Positions 30,077 to 39,031 of a DNA stretch of 64,000 nt are shown here, in pieces (the first letter of the stretch is position 1; each line of letters begins with the position of its first letter). This stretch comes from Proteus vulgaris (GTDB taxonomy: Bacteria; Pseudomonadota; Gammaproteobacteria; Enterobacterales; Enterobacteriaceae): contig NZ_JAEHOQ010000015.1 of NCBI RefSeq assembly GCF_016239305.1, positions 43,222 to 107,221 of the forward strand, given 5' to 3'. Both the position numbers and the translations under genes were made by a program. Below the pieces are notes generated by a model that saw only the letters and a list, made by a program, of their open reading frames with translations, was not told the origin of the DNA and did no database searches.

Positions 30077-30460
30077 ATGAAACGGATAGTATTAATTATA
30101 GCAGGTTGGTTATGTGTTGGATTAGCCACATTAGGTGTTATTTTGCCTGTATTACCCACAACACCTTTTTTATTACTTGCAGCATGGTGTTTTTCACGCT
30201 CATCAACACATTTTCATTATTGGTTGCTTTACCGCTCTTGGTTTGGCCCTTATTTGCGTTACTGGCAAGCTTATCGCGCTATGCCTAAAGGAGCGAAACC
30301 TAAAGCTATATTAGTGATCTTAATTACTTTTGCGATTTCACTGTGGTTAGTATCAATGCTATGGGTCAGAATATTATTACTCATGATCCTAGTTTGTTTA
30401 TTAATTTTTATGTGGAGACTTCCTGTAAACGATCAACAAGAAGCCCCATGTGAGAAATAA
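30077..30460 (+). CDS. ybaN: DUF454 (YbaN) family inner membrane protein
   Basis: 127 aa from the ATG at 30077 (GGAAAAG upstream); a TTG five codons earlier is open but less likely. YbaN signatures: AGWLCVGLATLGVILPVLPTTPF near the start, LLAAWCFSRSS, and the W-x-x-YR / KG stretch YWQAYRAMPKGAKPKAI between two later hydrophobic helices. Function unknown. Convergent with the M15 peptidase gene with 2 bp between stops. Confidence 0.88.
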   Translation: MKRIVLIIAGWLCVGLATLGVILPVLPTTPFLLLAAWCFSRSSTHFHYWLLYRSWFGPYLRYWQAYRAMPKGAKPKAILVILITFAISLWLVSMLWVRILLLMILVCLLIFMWRLPVNDQQEAPCEK

Positions 30461-30462
30461 TT

Positions 30463-31131
30463 TTATTCAGGCAAAACAATATAACGCGAAAATATCTCGT
30501 CAAGATTAGCTAATAACCATTGTTTACCATAAATATCTTCTTCCTCTAACACTGATTTAAGAATTTCCGGTGTGTAAGCAAGTGAGGCTTCATGAGATAG
30601 AGGCCAATAACTGATATGCCAGGGTTCGTAAGCAATATCGCTCTCTTTATGAGTAAAAGGGCGATAAAAATCATATGCTGACATATTTTCCGTTAACCAC
30701 TCATTAAGTTCTGCAAAATAGCCTCCATTTTCATACTCCCAAGGTTCTAACTGTAATGATTGTCCTTCAGGTAAGCGAAAAGGGTCGTAAATATCAATTT
30801 CAGTTCCCCAATGGTGGCGGCTTGCTCCCGGTAGTGCTGACCATTTTAAAATGGCCGTACAACGTTCACCTTCTGATAATGAATGAATGTCAATTGGCTG
30901 GCTTTGTGCATCTAAAACAGGGCGCGTTCCTTCAAATTTGCCATTCCATATTGCTAGTTGGCGATTAAAATCGCGAAAAGAGCTGGCTGGCATTAATTTA
31001 AAGCCTGCTTTTGTTGCTTGTTGCTGTAATGCTAAAAATGCTTTAGTGGCATTAAATTGTAAACGGTGTTGGCCTGACAAGGTGACCAAATGATCAGTAG
31101 AACGACCCGTTAACATTAGAGGCGTTATCAT
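30463..31131 (-). CDS. M15-family peptidase (D-Ala-D-Ala carboxypeptidase / VanY-like)
   Basis: 222 aa, zinc peptidase of the M15B type. Metal ligands: [13 protein letters not shown] at about 107-119 (HxxxxxxD core) and YEPWHISYW near 175 (ExxH). No signal peptide, so it is probably cytosolic. Its ATG overlaps the dapE stop as ATGA, so it is translationally coupled to the DAP-pathway gene dapE. A role in turning over or recycling DAP-containing muropeptides is attractive but inferred. This gene is not in the E. coli dapE operon as I recall it. Confidence 0.85.
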   Translation of the reverse strand: MITPLMLTGRSTDHLVTLSGQHRLQFNATKAFLALQQQATKAGFKLMPASSFRDFNRQLAIWNGKFEGTRPVLDAQSQPIDIHSLSEGERCTAILKWSALPGASRHHWGTEIDIYDPFRLPEGQSLQLEPWEYENGGYFAELNEWLTENMSAYDFYRPFTHKESDIAYEPWHISYWPLSHEASLAYTPEILKSVLEEEDIYGKQWLLANLDEIFSRYIVLPE

Positions 31132-32258
31132 AAAATAAGTTGCTCCATCACTCGTTGATAGATCCGACTAAGTTGCTGTAAATCTGCCGCATTAACGCAT
31201 TCATTCACTTTATGGATAGTTGCATTTACAGGCCCTAACTCAACAACTTGCGCTCCCATTTGAGCTATAAATCGCCCATCAGAAGTGCCTCCGCTGGTGG
31301 AGAGCTCTGGATCTAAATTGGTGTAATGTTTAACAGAATAACGAACCGCTTCAAGCAATTTACCTTGACCTGTAATAAAAGGTTGACCTGATAAAGACCA
31401 CTCTAAATGGTAACGAAGTTGATATTTTTGCAATAAATCTTCTGTACGTTGGCGAATTTCTTCATCCGTGATCGCGGTGCTAAAACGGAAATTAAATTGG
31501 ATAAATAATTCACCAGGAATAACATTGTTACTGCCAGTACCCGCATGAATATTGGCAATTTGCATGGTTGTCGCAGGGAAGAATTCGTTGCCTTCATCCC
31601 AAACCGTATTGACTAACTCTTGAATAAAAGGGGATGCGGTATGAATAGGATTTTCTGCGAGGTGAGGGTAAGCGACATGTCCTTGTACACCTTGAATTAA
31701 TAAATTCGCTGTTATTGAGCCACGTCGTCCATTTTTTACCATATCACCTAATTGATGTTGGCTTGAGGGTTCACCGACAAGGCAATAATCAAGACGTTCA
31801 CCTCGTGACATCAAAGATTGCACAACTTTTACCGTACCATCTGCTGCTTTTGCTTCTTCATCAGAGGTAATTAGAAAAGCTAGTCGTCCACGATGATCAG
31901 GATAAGAACGAACAAAACGTTCTGCGGCGACAATCATTGCAGCAAGAGAACCTTTCATATCGGCGGCACCGCGACCATAAAGCATGCCATCACGTATTGA
32001 TGGTTCAAACGGTGGCTGTTCCCATAATGCAGGATCTCCAGTAGGAACGACATCTGTATGACCCGCAAAGGCCAGTGTTTCTCCCTCACCACCACGGCAA
32101 GCCCATAAATTCTCAGTTTCACCAAAAGGCATTCTTTCAATAGTAAAACCAAGAGGAGCCAGCCTATCAATAATCAATTGTTGACAACCTTGATCGTCAG
32201 GGCTTATCGAAGGGCGTGAAATTAATTGTTGTGCAAGTTCAATAACAGGACAGGACAT
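31128..32258 (-). CDS. dapE: Succinyl-diaminopimelate desuccinylase
   Basis: Hydrolyses N-succinyl-LL-DAP to LL-DAP and succinate in lysine and peptidoglycan synthesis. 376 aa, M20 family, dinuclear Zn. Ligand motifs: [13 protein letters not shown] (His), [14 protein letters not shown] (bridging Asp), TSDEEAKA (catalytic Glu) and [14 protein letters not shown] (C-terminal His). It starts 5 bp after the yffB stop, as in E. coli, and overlaps the M15 gene by 4 bp. Confidence 0.97.
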   Translation of the reverse strand: MSCPVIELAQQLISRPSISPDDQGCQQLIIDRLAPLGFTIERMPFGETENLWACRGGEGETLAFAGHTDVVPTGDPALWEQPPFEPSIRDGMLYGRGAADMKGSLAAMIVAAERFVRSYPDHRGRLAFLITSDEEAKAADGTVKVVQSLMSRGERLDYCLVGEPSSQHQLGDMVKNGRRGSITANLLIQGVQGHVAYPHLAENPIHTASPFIQELVNTVWDEGNEFFPATTMQIANIHAGTGSNNVIPGELFIQFNFRFSTAITDEEIRQRTEDLLQKYQLRYHLEWSLSGQPFITGQGKLLEAVRYSVKHYTNLDPELSTSGGTSDGRFIAQMGAQVVELGPVNATIHKVNECVNAADLQQLSRIYQRVMEQLIL

Positions 32259-32263
32259 AAATT

Positions 32264-32635
32264 TTAGGCTCCTGTAAAGGTCAAATAGTCATTAGTATTA
32301 AAACCGACAATAAAGCGGTTATCTGATGAGACAAGAATAGGGCGCTTAATGATAGCGGGTTTATCTACCATCAGTGAGATAGCAGAGGTAACATCTGTAA
32401 TTGCATTTTTTTCTTCATCAGATAATTGGCGCCAAGTTGTTCCTCTTTTATTCACAAGTGTCTGCCAATCTAAATTTTCTGTAAAGGTGCGTAATAATGC
32501 TTCCGTCAAACCCTCTTTGCGGTAATCATGAAACGTGTAAGGAACATGATTATCATCTAGCCATTTACGTGCTTTTTTGATTGTATCGCAATTTTTTATG
32601 CCGTACATGGTATATGTCAGGTTTGTCGTGGACAT
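32264..32635 (-). CDS. yffB: ArsC/Spx-family protein YffB
   Basis: 123 aa from the ATG at 32635, which has AAGGAAAA upstream; seven more codons are open but lack a site. Thioredoxin-fold ArsC relative: the active-site-like Cys lies in [29 protein letters not shown] and [11 protein letters not shown] follow. E. coli YffB binds glutathione but lacks arsenate reductase activity as I recall. First gene of yffB-dapE-M15. Confidence 0.9.
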   Translation of the reverse strand: MSTTNLTYTMYGIKNCDTIKKARKWLDDNHVPYTFHDYRKEGLTEALLRTFTENLDWQTLVNKRGTTWRQLSDEEKNAITDVTSAISLMVDKPAIIKRPILVSSDNRFIVGFNTNDYLTFTGA

Positions 32636-32841
32636 GATATTTTCCTTATATGACAATACGTAATATTAGTATTGATGAGAATGAGTGTTATACAATTTCA
32701 AAATAACAGCTTTTGTTGTAGTGAAAAATCCTATTTACATTATAAAATATATCGGATATTAAACTGTCACGTTAGTGTAACGAATTGTGTAGCGTAGAGT
32801 AATACAAATACGAATAAAGATTTCCGTTGGTAAAAGAGAAT

Positions 32842-33402
32842 ATGAAAAGTATTTCACTGAGTCTTATATTACTTTTACTTTCTTCTTTTAGCTGGGCAGA
32901 TGAAGAAAATGACAGTCAAAAAGTTGATGAGTATAAAATAGCCTTAGAGGCTTTTTTTAACAGTGATTATTTATTGTGTTTGGGCGAAGGGAAATGGCCT
33001 GTGTATAGCAATGAAGATGACGCACCTTGGGTGCTAGAAAGAATGCATGCATTAGTTGAGGCTGGATTGATTGAACAAACAGCAAATGGAGAAGAATGGG
33101 TGTTCAATCTCACTGAAAAAGGACACAAAGCGTGGCAACCTTACCAAGACTTCTGCTATGGTCATCTGTTTATTAGCCAAATAAAAGAGATCCAGCCGTT
33201 AGGATCAGGCAAAAGTAAAATTTATTTCTATTATGGTGTAAAAGGCATTCCTTCATGGGCAACCAATGAGGAAATACAATCTGCTTTTAGTGAGCTTGAT
33301 ATTGTTATCAATGGGATTAATCGGGAGCTTTATCAGTTAAATATTGAAAAAATGCCAGATAACCATTTTAAAGTGTTAAGTTATCCTGTTCCTATTGAAT
33401 AA
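32842..33402 (+). CDS. Putative periplasmic protein, 186 aa, unknown
   Basis: I do not recognise a named family. From the ATG at 32842 the product has a signal peptide (KSISLSLILLLLSSFSWA, cleavage after SWA at about residue 19) and a mature domain of about 167 residues. The region LVEAGLIEQTANGEEWVFNLTEKGHKAWQPY looks like a small winged-helix-type fold that is common in periplasmic and envelope proteins, and two cysteines (CLGEGKWP and DFCYGHLF) could pair. A TTG five codons upstream is a possible but weaker start. Monocistronic, divergent from yffB. Confidence 0.7.
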   Translation: MKSISLSLILLLLSSFSWADEENDSQKVDEYKIALEAFFNSDYLLCLGEGKWPVYSNEDDAPWVLERMHALVEAGLIEQTANGEEWVFNLTEKGHKAWQPYQDFCYGHLFISQIKEIQPLGSGKSKIYFYYGVKGIPSWATNEEIQSAFSELDIVINGINRELYQLNIEKMPDNHFKVLSYPVPIE

Positions 33403-33450
33403 TGAATGATTTAATACAGAATTAAGTAAGATACTCAATGATAACTCTGA

Positions 33451-33475
33451 TTACCCCGACCCAGTGTCGGGGTAA
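33451..33475. terminator. GC-rich hairpin between convergent genes
   Basis: A 10-bp perfect stem TTACCCCGAC/GTCGGGGTAA (33451-33460 with 33466-33475) with a 5-nt loop between two convergent stops. No clear U-tract either way, so terminator strength is uncertain. Confidence 0.6.
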
Positions 33476-33480
33476 AACGT

Positions 33481-34104
33481 TTAATACTGGTGCTTAATAA
33501 GAATAAGGCTGGCAGCTAAACGAGAAGTGACTTGCAGTTTCTTTAAAATGTTACGAATGTGAACTTTCACTGTTTCTTCAGAAATAAATAAGTTTTCAGC
33601 AATTTGTTTGTTTTTCATACCAACTGACACTTCATGAAGGACATCAAGCTCTCTTTTCGTAAGAGCTGAAAGTGGATCAGAATAGTTTTGCCTAAGTTGG
33701 ATATATTGCCAAACTCGCTCGCTATAAACAGGATGTCCAACAGCTGCCTTACGTAAGCTCAGTAACAGCATATCTAATTCACACTCTTTTAAAAGATAAC
33801 CGTTTGCGCCTGCATCCAACGCAGCATAAACATCGTTGCGTGAATCAGAAACGGATAAAACAAGAACGTAAGATGTTAAACCAGAACGACGAAGTGTCCG
33901 AATAGTATCAATACCTGAACGCCCTTGTAGATTTAAATCCATCATAATTAAATCTGGATTTAATTGTTTTGCAGCGGTTACAGCCTCTTGAGCATTGCCA
34001 CTTTCGCTTACTACGACAAAGTCCTTGTCTTTTTCTAACAATAGCCGTAATCCATATCTCATGATAGGGTGATCATCCACTATCATAATTGAGTAGCTAG
34101 GCAT
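33481..34104 (-). CDS. narP: NarL/FixJ-type response regulator, NarP-like
   Basis: 207 aa from the ATG at 34104 (GGGAGAGGGG upstream); 34 hydrophobic codons open upstream are rejected. Receiver domain: acidic pair Asp10-Asp11, phospho-acceptor Asp56 in LIMMDLNLQG, Ser/Thr at VLSVSD, Lys in YLLKE. LuxR-type HTH at about 140-205: LTKRELDVLHEVSVGMKNKQIAENLFISEETVKVHIRN. Similarity to E. coli NarP is clear (MIVDDHP, TVSD-like VSDSRNDV, SERVxQY). NarP activates nitrate and nitrite respiration genes. No NarQ/NarX sensor is in the window, so the partner would be elsewhere. Stands alone before a long spacer. Confidence 0.85.
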   Translation of the reverse strand: MPSYSIMIVDDHPIMRYGLRLLLEKDKDFVVVSESGNAQEAVTAAKQLNPDLIMMDLNLQGRSGIDTIRTLRRSGLTSYVLVLSVSDSRNDVYAALDAGANGYLLKECELDMLLLSLRKAAVGHPVYSERVWQYIQLRQNYSDPLSALTKRELDVLHEVSVGMKNKQIAENLFISEETVKVHIRNILKKLQVTSRLAASLILIKHQY

Positions 34105-34852
34105 AACCCCTCTCCCTAAAAAAAAATAATAATGTGCGTAATCTTTCCAAAAGTAGAAAATAAAAAAGTAAATTCCAAATGAGGAATAAAAATTAGAATC
34201 AGACATCTTATTAAAACAATAAGAAAATAAAATTGACGGTTGGCAATATTACACCAATTATTGTTACGGGTAAAAAAGAAAATAACCAAAACGCCTAACA
34301 AAAAATCTAATTCTGTAAAATCTTTATAGTTACAATGAGTTGTACGGAAATGAGTCTATTTTAAAAATAATCAACAAGCGAAAATAGTTATTGTTTTTTA
34401 AATAATATAAAAAATTTAATTATTTTAAATGTTAATTTAATGTCTGGTAAATAATAAACAAATATTGTCTTTTTTCTGTTCGAGTTTATTACAGTAGGTA
34501 AAATTAAACGACGTTAATAATATACCTATAACTAGGTATTAATTGTTTATAATAAATCTAGAATATTGACCTTTAATGGTCAGTTTTCATTCAAATTAAA
34601 TGAGTAAAACGTTTTTTAATTGGATCCATAGGACTGTTTTTAATGACTGTTTTTATTTTAAGTGATCACAACTAATATCAATCAATGCCCAAAATAGCTA
34701 CATAGGTTGTTCTATAAGCTCTTGTGACTGTAAAAATAGGCAGTGCATTCTAGTTTACTAAATTGAAAAAAGTGTCGGAGCCGTCATGATTTAACGCTCC
34801 ATTACCATTATACTAACGAAGCCCTTACCCTATTGATACAAAGGATATGAAG
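34105..34852. other. AT-rich divergent spacer between narP and maeB
   Basis: About 750 bases. Holds promoters of both genes. A short TGACC/GGTCA hairpin with AT loop (34567-34582) and a GGAGC/GCTCC pair (34777-34800) near maeB are weak. No ORF with a ribosome-binding site is seen; AT-rich small frames on the minus strand look like noise. Confidence 0.4.
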
Positions 34853-37129
34853 ATGGAAGACACATTAAAACAAAGCGCTCTAGATTTTCATGAATTTCCC
34901 GTACCAGGTAAAATCACAGTTACACCTACAAAGCCGTTAATTACCCAACGCGATCTGGCATTAGCTTATTCGCCGGGTGTTGCAGCACCCTGTTTAGAAA
35001 TTGTAGCTGATCCTCTTGCCGCTAATCGCTATACCGCTAAAGGTAACCTTGTTGGGGTGATTTCAAATGGTACGGCAGTGCTTGGACTTGGAAATATTGG
35101 AGCCTTAGCCGGTAAACCAGTAATGGAAGGTAAAGGCGTTTTGTTTAAGAAGTTTTCTGGTGTTGATGTTTTTGACATTGAAGTTAATGAAACGGATCCT
35201 GATAAACTTGTTGATATTATTGCTTCATTAGAGCCTACTTTTGGTGGAATTAACCTTGAAGATATTAAAGCACCAGAGTGTTTCTATATTGAGCAAAAAT
35301 TGCGTGAAAGAATGAATATCCCTGTTTTCCATGATGATCAACATGGTACTGCGATTATCTCAACTGCGGCGATCCTCAACGGTTTACGCATTATTCGTAA
35401 AGATATTAGTAAAGTAAAATTAGTGGTATCTGGGGCAGGTGCGGCTTCTATCGCTTGTATGAATCTATTAGTCGCTTTAGGGCTAACACGTGAAAATATC
35501 ACAGTATGTGACTCAAAAGGAGTTATCTACCGTGGTCGTGAAGCTAATATGGCAGAAACCAAAGCCGCCTATGCGATTGAAGACAATGGTACGCGCACAT
35601 TAGATGATGTTATTAATAATGCTGATATCTTCTTAGGTTGTTCAGGGCCTGGTGTATTAACACAAGAAATGGTTAAAAAAATGGCGCGTGATCCACTTAT
35701 TCTTGCGCTTGCAAATCCAGAGCCTGAAATTTTACCTCCATTAGCAAAAGCGGTACGTTCTGATGCGATTATCTGTACAGGTCGTTCAGATTACCCAAAT
35801 CAGGTTAATAACGTATTGTGTTTTCCTTTCATTTTCCGTGGTGCATTAGACGTCGGTGCGACGGCGATTAATGAAGAGATGAAACTCGCGTGTGTACATG
35901 CTATCGCAGAGCTTGCACTGGCAGAGCAAAACGAAGAAGTCGCTTCAGCGTATGGTGATCAAGAGCTCTCTTTTGGTCCAGAATACATTATTCCAAAACC
36001 GTTTGATCCACGCTTGATTGTAAAAATTGCACCGGCAGTTGCAAAAGCGGCAATGGATTCGGGTGTTGCAACTCGCCCAATTGAAGATTTCTCGGTTTAT
36101 ATCGAACATCTTAATGAGTTTGTTTATAAAACTAACTTATTTATGAAACCTATTTTCTCTCAAGCAAAAAAAGAGAAAAAACGCATTGTTTTAGCTGAAG
36201 GCGAAGAAAACCGCGTATTACATGCCACACAAGAACTCGTTACATTAGGTTTAGCAACTCCAATCTTAATTGGCCGCCCTAGTGTTATTGAAATGCGTAT
36301 TCAAAAACTGGGTTTACATATTCAAGCTGGCAAAGATTTTGAAGTAGTGAATAATGAAAATGACCCACGTTTCAAAGAATACTGGCAAGAATATCACCAA
36401 ATTATGAAACGTCGTGGTGTCTCTCAAGAACAAGCTCGTCGTGCAATGATTGGTAATCCAACGCTTATAGGCGCCATTATGGTGCGTAGAGGTGAAGCAG
36501 ATGGCTTGATTTGCGGTACAGTAGGAAGCTATGCAGAGCATTTCGAAATCTATAAAAATGTGTTTGGTTTACGTGAAGGAATGGAAACGGCAGGAGCAAT
36601 GAATGCACTGTTATTACCAAGTGGTAATACTTTCATTACAGATACCTACGTTAATGAAGATCCAACTGCTGAACAACTGGCTGATATTACTTTGATGGCC
36701 GCAGATACCATTCGTCGCTTTGGTATTGAACCAAAAGCAGCGCTAGTTTCTCGCTCAAGTTTTGGCTCTTTTGATAGTCCATCATCAATCAAACTCAGAA
36801 AAGCGTTAGAAATTATCAAACAACGCGCACCTGAATTAGAAATTGATGGTGAAATGCATGCCGATGCCGCATTAGTAGAGTCCATTCGCCGTGATGTGAT
36901 GCCTGATAGCCCATTAAAAGGCTCTGCGAATTTACTTATTATGCCAACAATGGAAGCTGCTCGTATCAGTTATAACTTATTACGAGTAACGAGCTCTGAT
37001 GGTGTGACTGTGGGGCCTGTTTTAATGGGGGTCGCTAAACCAGCTCATATTTTAACGCCAATTGCATCAGTACGTCGTATCGTAAATATGGTGGCATTAG
37101 CTGTTGTTGAAGCTCAAGCTCAAAATTAA
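34853..37129 (+). CDS. maeB: NADP-dependent malic enzyme MaeB
   Basis: Oxidative decarboxylation of malate to pyruvate with NADP+. 758 aa (E. coli 759). N-terminal malic-enzyme part (about 1-425): [13 protein letters not shown], metal site [13 protein letters not shown], Rossmann loop [17 protein letters not shown]-terminal part (about 430-758) is the catalytically idle phosphotransacetylase-like domain, important for oligomerisation and acetyl-CoA control. I chose the ATG at 34853: AAGGA is seven bases upstream, while the ATG at 34847 abuts it. Followed by a strong terminator. Confidence 0.97.
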   Translation: MEDTLKQSALDFHEFPVPGKITVTPTKPLITQRDLALAYSPGVAAPCLEIVADPLAANRYTAKGNLVGVISNGTAVLGLGNIGALAGKPVMEGKGVLFKKFSGVDVFDIEVNETDPDKLVDIIASLEPTFGGINLEDIKAPECFYIEQKLRERMNIPVFHDDQHGTAIISTAAILNGLRIIRKDISKVKLVVSGAGAASIACMNLLVALGLTRENITVCDSKGVIYRGREANMAETKAAYAIEDNGTRTLDDVINNADIFLGCSGPGVLTQEMVKKMARDPLILALANPEPEILPPLAKAVRSDAIICTGRSDYPNQVNNVLCFPFIFRGALDVGATAINEEMKLACVHAIAELALAEQNEEVASAYGDQELSFGPEYIIPKPFDPRLIVKIAPAVAKAAMDSGVATRPIEDFSVYIEHLNEFVYKTNLFMKPIFSQAKKEKKRIVLAEGEENRVLHATQELVTLGLATPILIGRPSVIEMRIQKLGLHIQAGKDFEVVNNENDPRFKEYWQEYHQIMKRRGVSQEQARRAMIGNPTLIGAIMVRRGEADGLICGTVGSYAEHFEIYKNVFGLREGMETAGAMNALLLPSGNTFITDTYVNEDPTAEQLADITLMAADTIRRFGIEPKAALVSRSSFGSFDSPSSIKLRKALEIIKQRAPELEIDGEMHADAALVESIRRDVMPDSPLKGSANLLIMPTMEAARISYNLLRVTSSDGVTVGPVLMGVAKPAHILTPIASVRRIVNMVALAVVEAQAQN

Positions 37130-37159
37130 TAATTATAAATTAAATAGTTATATAAGAAG

Positions 37160-37184
37160 GCGCCTTTTCCAAGGCGCTTTTTTT
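37160..37184 (+). terminator. maeB terminator
   Basis: A 7-bp GC-rich stem (37160-37166 with 37171-37177), 4-nt loop TTCC and seven T. Confidence 0.9.
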
Positions 37185-37226
37185 ATACTTAAAAATTTAC
37201 ACAGAGCATTAAATGTAAACAAAGAC

Positions 37227-37250
37227 AATAATGATATTGATAATTATTAG
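37227..37250 (+). promoter_or_regulatory. Candidate Fur box upstream of the iron/haem locus
   Basis: AATAAT-GATATT-GATAAT at 37227-37244 is three near-copies of the Fur hexamer GATAAT in tandem, followed by TATTAG. It lies about 60 bp before the ChaN-like gene, and the four genes that follow fit an iron-uptake locus. AT-rich background lowers the certainty. Confidence 0.55.
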
Positions 37251-37305
37251 CAATAGCATTAATCTGTGGCCATATTAATATAGTATATATAACTAATGGG
37301 TGATT

Positions 37306-38175
37306 ATGTTTCTCTTAATATCAAAAAGGATCTTTCTGCTAGTTTCATTAATAAGCCTTTCAGCATGTCATTCGATAGAAAAGCAACCTGTATCAACTGT
37401 AGATCTGGCAATTATTCAGTCGGCAAACATTATCGATACTCAAACTGGGCAATCTATCACGGCAGATACACTGTTAACTCGGTTAGCAAGCCAACCTCGA
37501 GTGATCATAGGTGAAAAACATGACAATGCTTATCATCATGATATTGAATATTGGTTAATGACAGAACTGCCTAAAAAGCGCCCTCAAGGCACTGTTTTAC
37601 TCGAGATGTTAACACCAAGCCAGCAATCATTAGTTGATAGTACGAAGAAACGTTATTCAGGCTCTGAATATCTACGAGATGAACGCCTAATGGCAGCATT
37701 AAAATGGAATTCAGGCTGGCCCTGGAAATGGTATGGCAACATTGTTAAAGCAGGGCTAAGCGCTGATTATCCTTTATTAGCAGCCAATATTGATCGCAGT
37801 GAAATATCTAGTGCGTATAAAAATCCGCCTATTATTGAAGGTGTGCATTCAACTGATGCATCTGTTCGTCAACTTATTCAAAAAACAATCGAACTTTCTC
37901 ATGGCGGTGCGCTTGATAAAACACAAGCAGAAAAAATGACGGTTATTCAGCAATTGCGAGATCGTGCAATGGCGAAAAGTTTATTGAATGCTCCTATTCC
38001 TGCACTTTTAATTGCTGGCTCTTTTCATGCCACAAAAATAATGGGTGTGCCTTTACACGTTGCTGATTTAGCGCCGAATGAAAACGTGACTGTCGTGATA
38101 ATGACGGAAGAGGGAAGTGATGTGACTTCAGTTCATGCCGATTATCTTTGGATAACACCTGTCGCATTACCTTAA
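37306..38175 (+). CDS. ChaN-family iron-regulated (haem-binding) lipoprotein
   Basis: 289 aa from the ATG at 37306 (a GTG two codons earlier is also open). Lipobox LSAC with Cys21 after a hydrophobic signal LLISKRIFLLVSLISLS. ChaN/DUF399 family traits: PRVIIGEKHDNAYHHDIEYWLM near 65-87, LLEMLTPSQQ, GWPWKWYGNIVKAGLSADYPLLAANI, and LIAGSFHATKIMGVPLHV near the C-terminus. Campylobacter ChaN binds two haems as a dimer and sits next to haem uptake genes. Here it heads a cluster with a TonB-like protein, a peptidase and a TonB-dependent receptor. It is most likely outer-membrane anchored, facing the periplasm. Confidence 0.88.
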   Translation: MFLLISKRIFLLVSLISLSACHSIEKQPVSTVDLAIIQSANIIDTQTGQSITADTLLTRLASQPRVIIGEKHDNAYHHDIEYWLMTELPKKRPQGTVLLEMLTPSQQSLVDSTKKRYSGSEYLRDERLMAALKWNSGWPWKWYGNIVKAGLSADYPLLAANIDRSEISSAYKNPPIIEGVHSTDASVRQLIQKTIELSHGGALDKTQAEKMTVIQQLRDRAMAKSLLNAPIPALLIAGSFHATKIMGVPLHVADLAPNENVTVVIMTEEGSDVTSVHADYLWITPVALP

Positions 38176-38193
38176 TTTATAGATAACACGATT

Positions 38194-39003
38194 ATGCTTA
38201 TTTCCTCTTGTATGGATCAAATGCCAAAATTTCAGCTTTGTAGTTCTAAAGCATTTATTTTGGCTATCGGTGTACATGTTATTTTTGTCATGGCTTATTT
38301 TTTTCTTAATAAAGAAAATACGGTATTAATACAAGAGCCAGAATTAGCAGTAATGATGAGCTTAAGTGAAAACGTACAAGCACTCAGTGATGAAAAAAAG
38401 TTTGTAGGAGTCGATCAACAACTGGCAGTGGCAAGCCAAAAAAAGATAGAGCAAGATATTACTGAAAAGCAACCTGATCTTATTGTAAATGAAAATGCTG
38501 ATATTTTGATCGAAAAACCCCAAAAAAGGGTCAATGTAGAGCAAGCTGCTAAAATAACTCCTGTTACCTCTCCTGTAAAACCTGCACCTATTATGAGTGA
38601 AAATGTGTCTAGCCAATCAGCACCTTCAAGTAGTCGTTCCGCGGCGAGACAGCAATCTAATGATGTTAGTGCAAATTATGACAGTGATTCGGATAGTTCA
38701 GAAAGCGCATTAGCATTATGGCAAGCTAAAACAAAAGGGCACCTTAATCGCTATAAAGCCTATCCTGAAGAAGCAAAAAGTAAAGGTAGAACGGGTATTT
38801 CTAAAGTGCGCTTTATTGTTAATGAACAAGGTTATGTCATATCGAGCGAATTAATTCTCAGTAGTGGCGTGCGTTCTTTAGATAGAGAAGCACAAAGAGT
38901 ACTCAAGCGCGCAGAACCCTTACCGATACCGCCGATAGAGTTATTGTCGAAAGGTAAAATAATAGTTGAAATGCCAATTGAGTTTTCTACACTAACGTTC
39001 TAA
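38194..39003 (+). CDS. TonB-like energy transducer (HasB type)
   Basis: 269 aa: one N-terminal TM helix (AFILAIGVHVIFVMAYFF at about 23-41), a long linker (about 45-175) with only a few prolines (SPVKPAPI) and much Gln/Ser, and a C-terminal TonB fold (about 180-269) with the hallmark YPEEAKSKGRTGISKVRFIV and SSGVRSLDREAQRVLKRAEPLPIPP. Lacks the long Pro-Lys/Pro-Glu repeats of housekeeping TonB. It probably pairs with ExbBD and serves the receptor encoded 2.4 kb downstream. Start is uncertain: ATGs at 38194, 38212 and 38221 all lack a strong ribosome-binding site. Confidence 0.88.
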   Translation: MLISSCMDQMPKFQLCSSKAFILAIGVHVIFVMAYFFLNKENTVLIQEPELAVMMSLSENVQALSDEKKFVGVDQQLAVASQKKIEQDITEKQPDLIVNENADILIEKPQKRVNVEQAAKITPVTSPVKPAPIMSENVSSQSAPSSSRSAARQQSNDVSANYDSDSDSSESALALWQAKTKGHLNRYKAYPEEAKSKGRTGISKVRFIVNEQGYVISSELILSSGVRSLDREAQRVLKRAEPLPIPPIELLSKGKIIVEMPIEFSTLTF

Positions 39004-39031
39004 CAACAGGTTAAAAAGGAAATAAAACGTT

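Noticed and set aside
34105..34206. Longer NarP-like start at 34206
   Set aside because: The 34 extra residues are a hydrophobic, Phe/Tyr-rich run atypical for a receiver domain; ATG 34104 has a strong ribosome-binding site.
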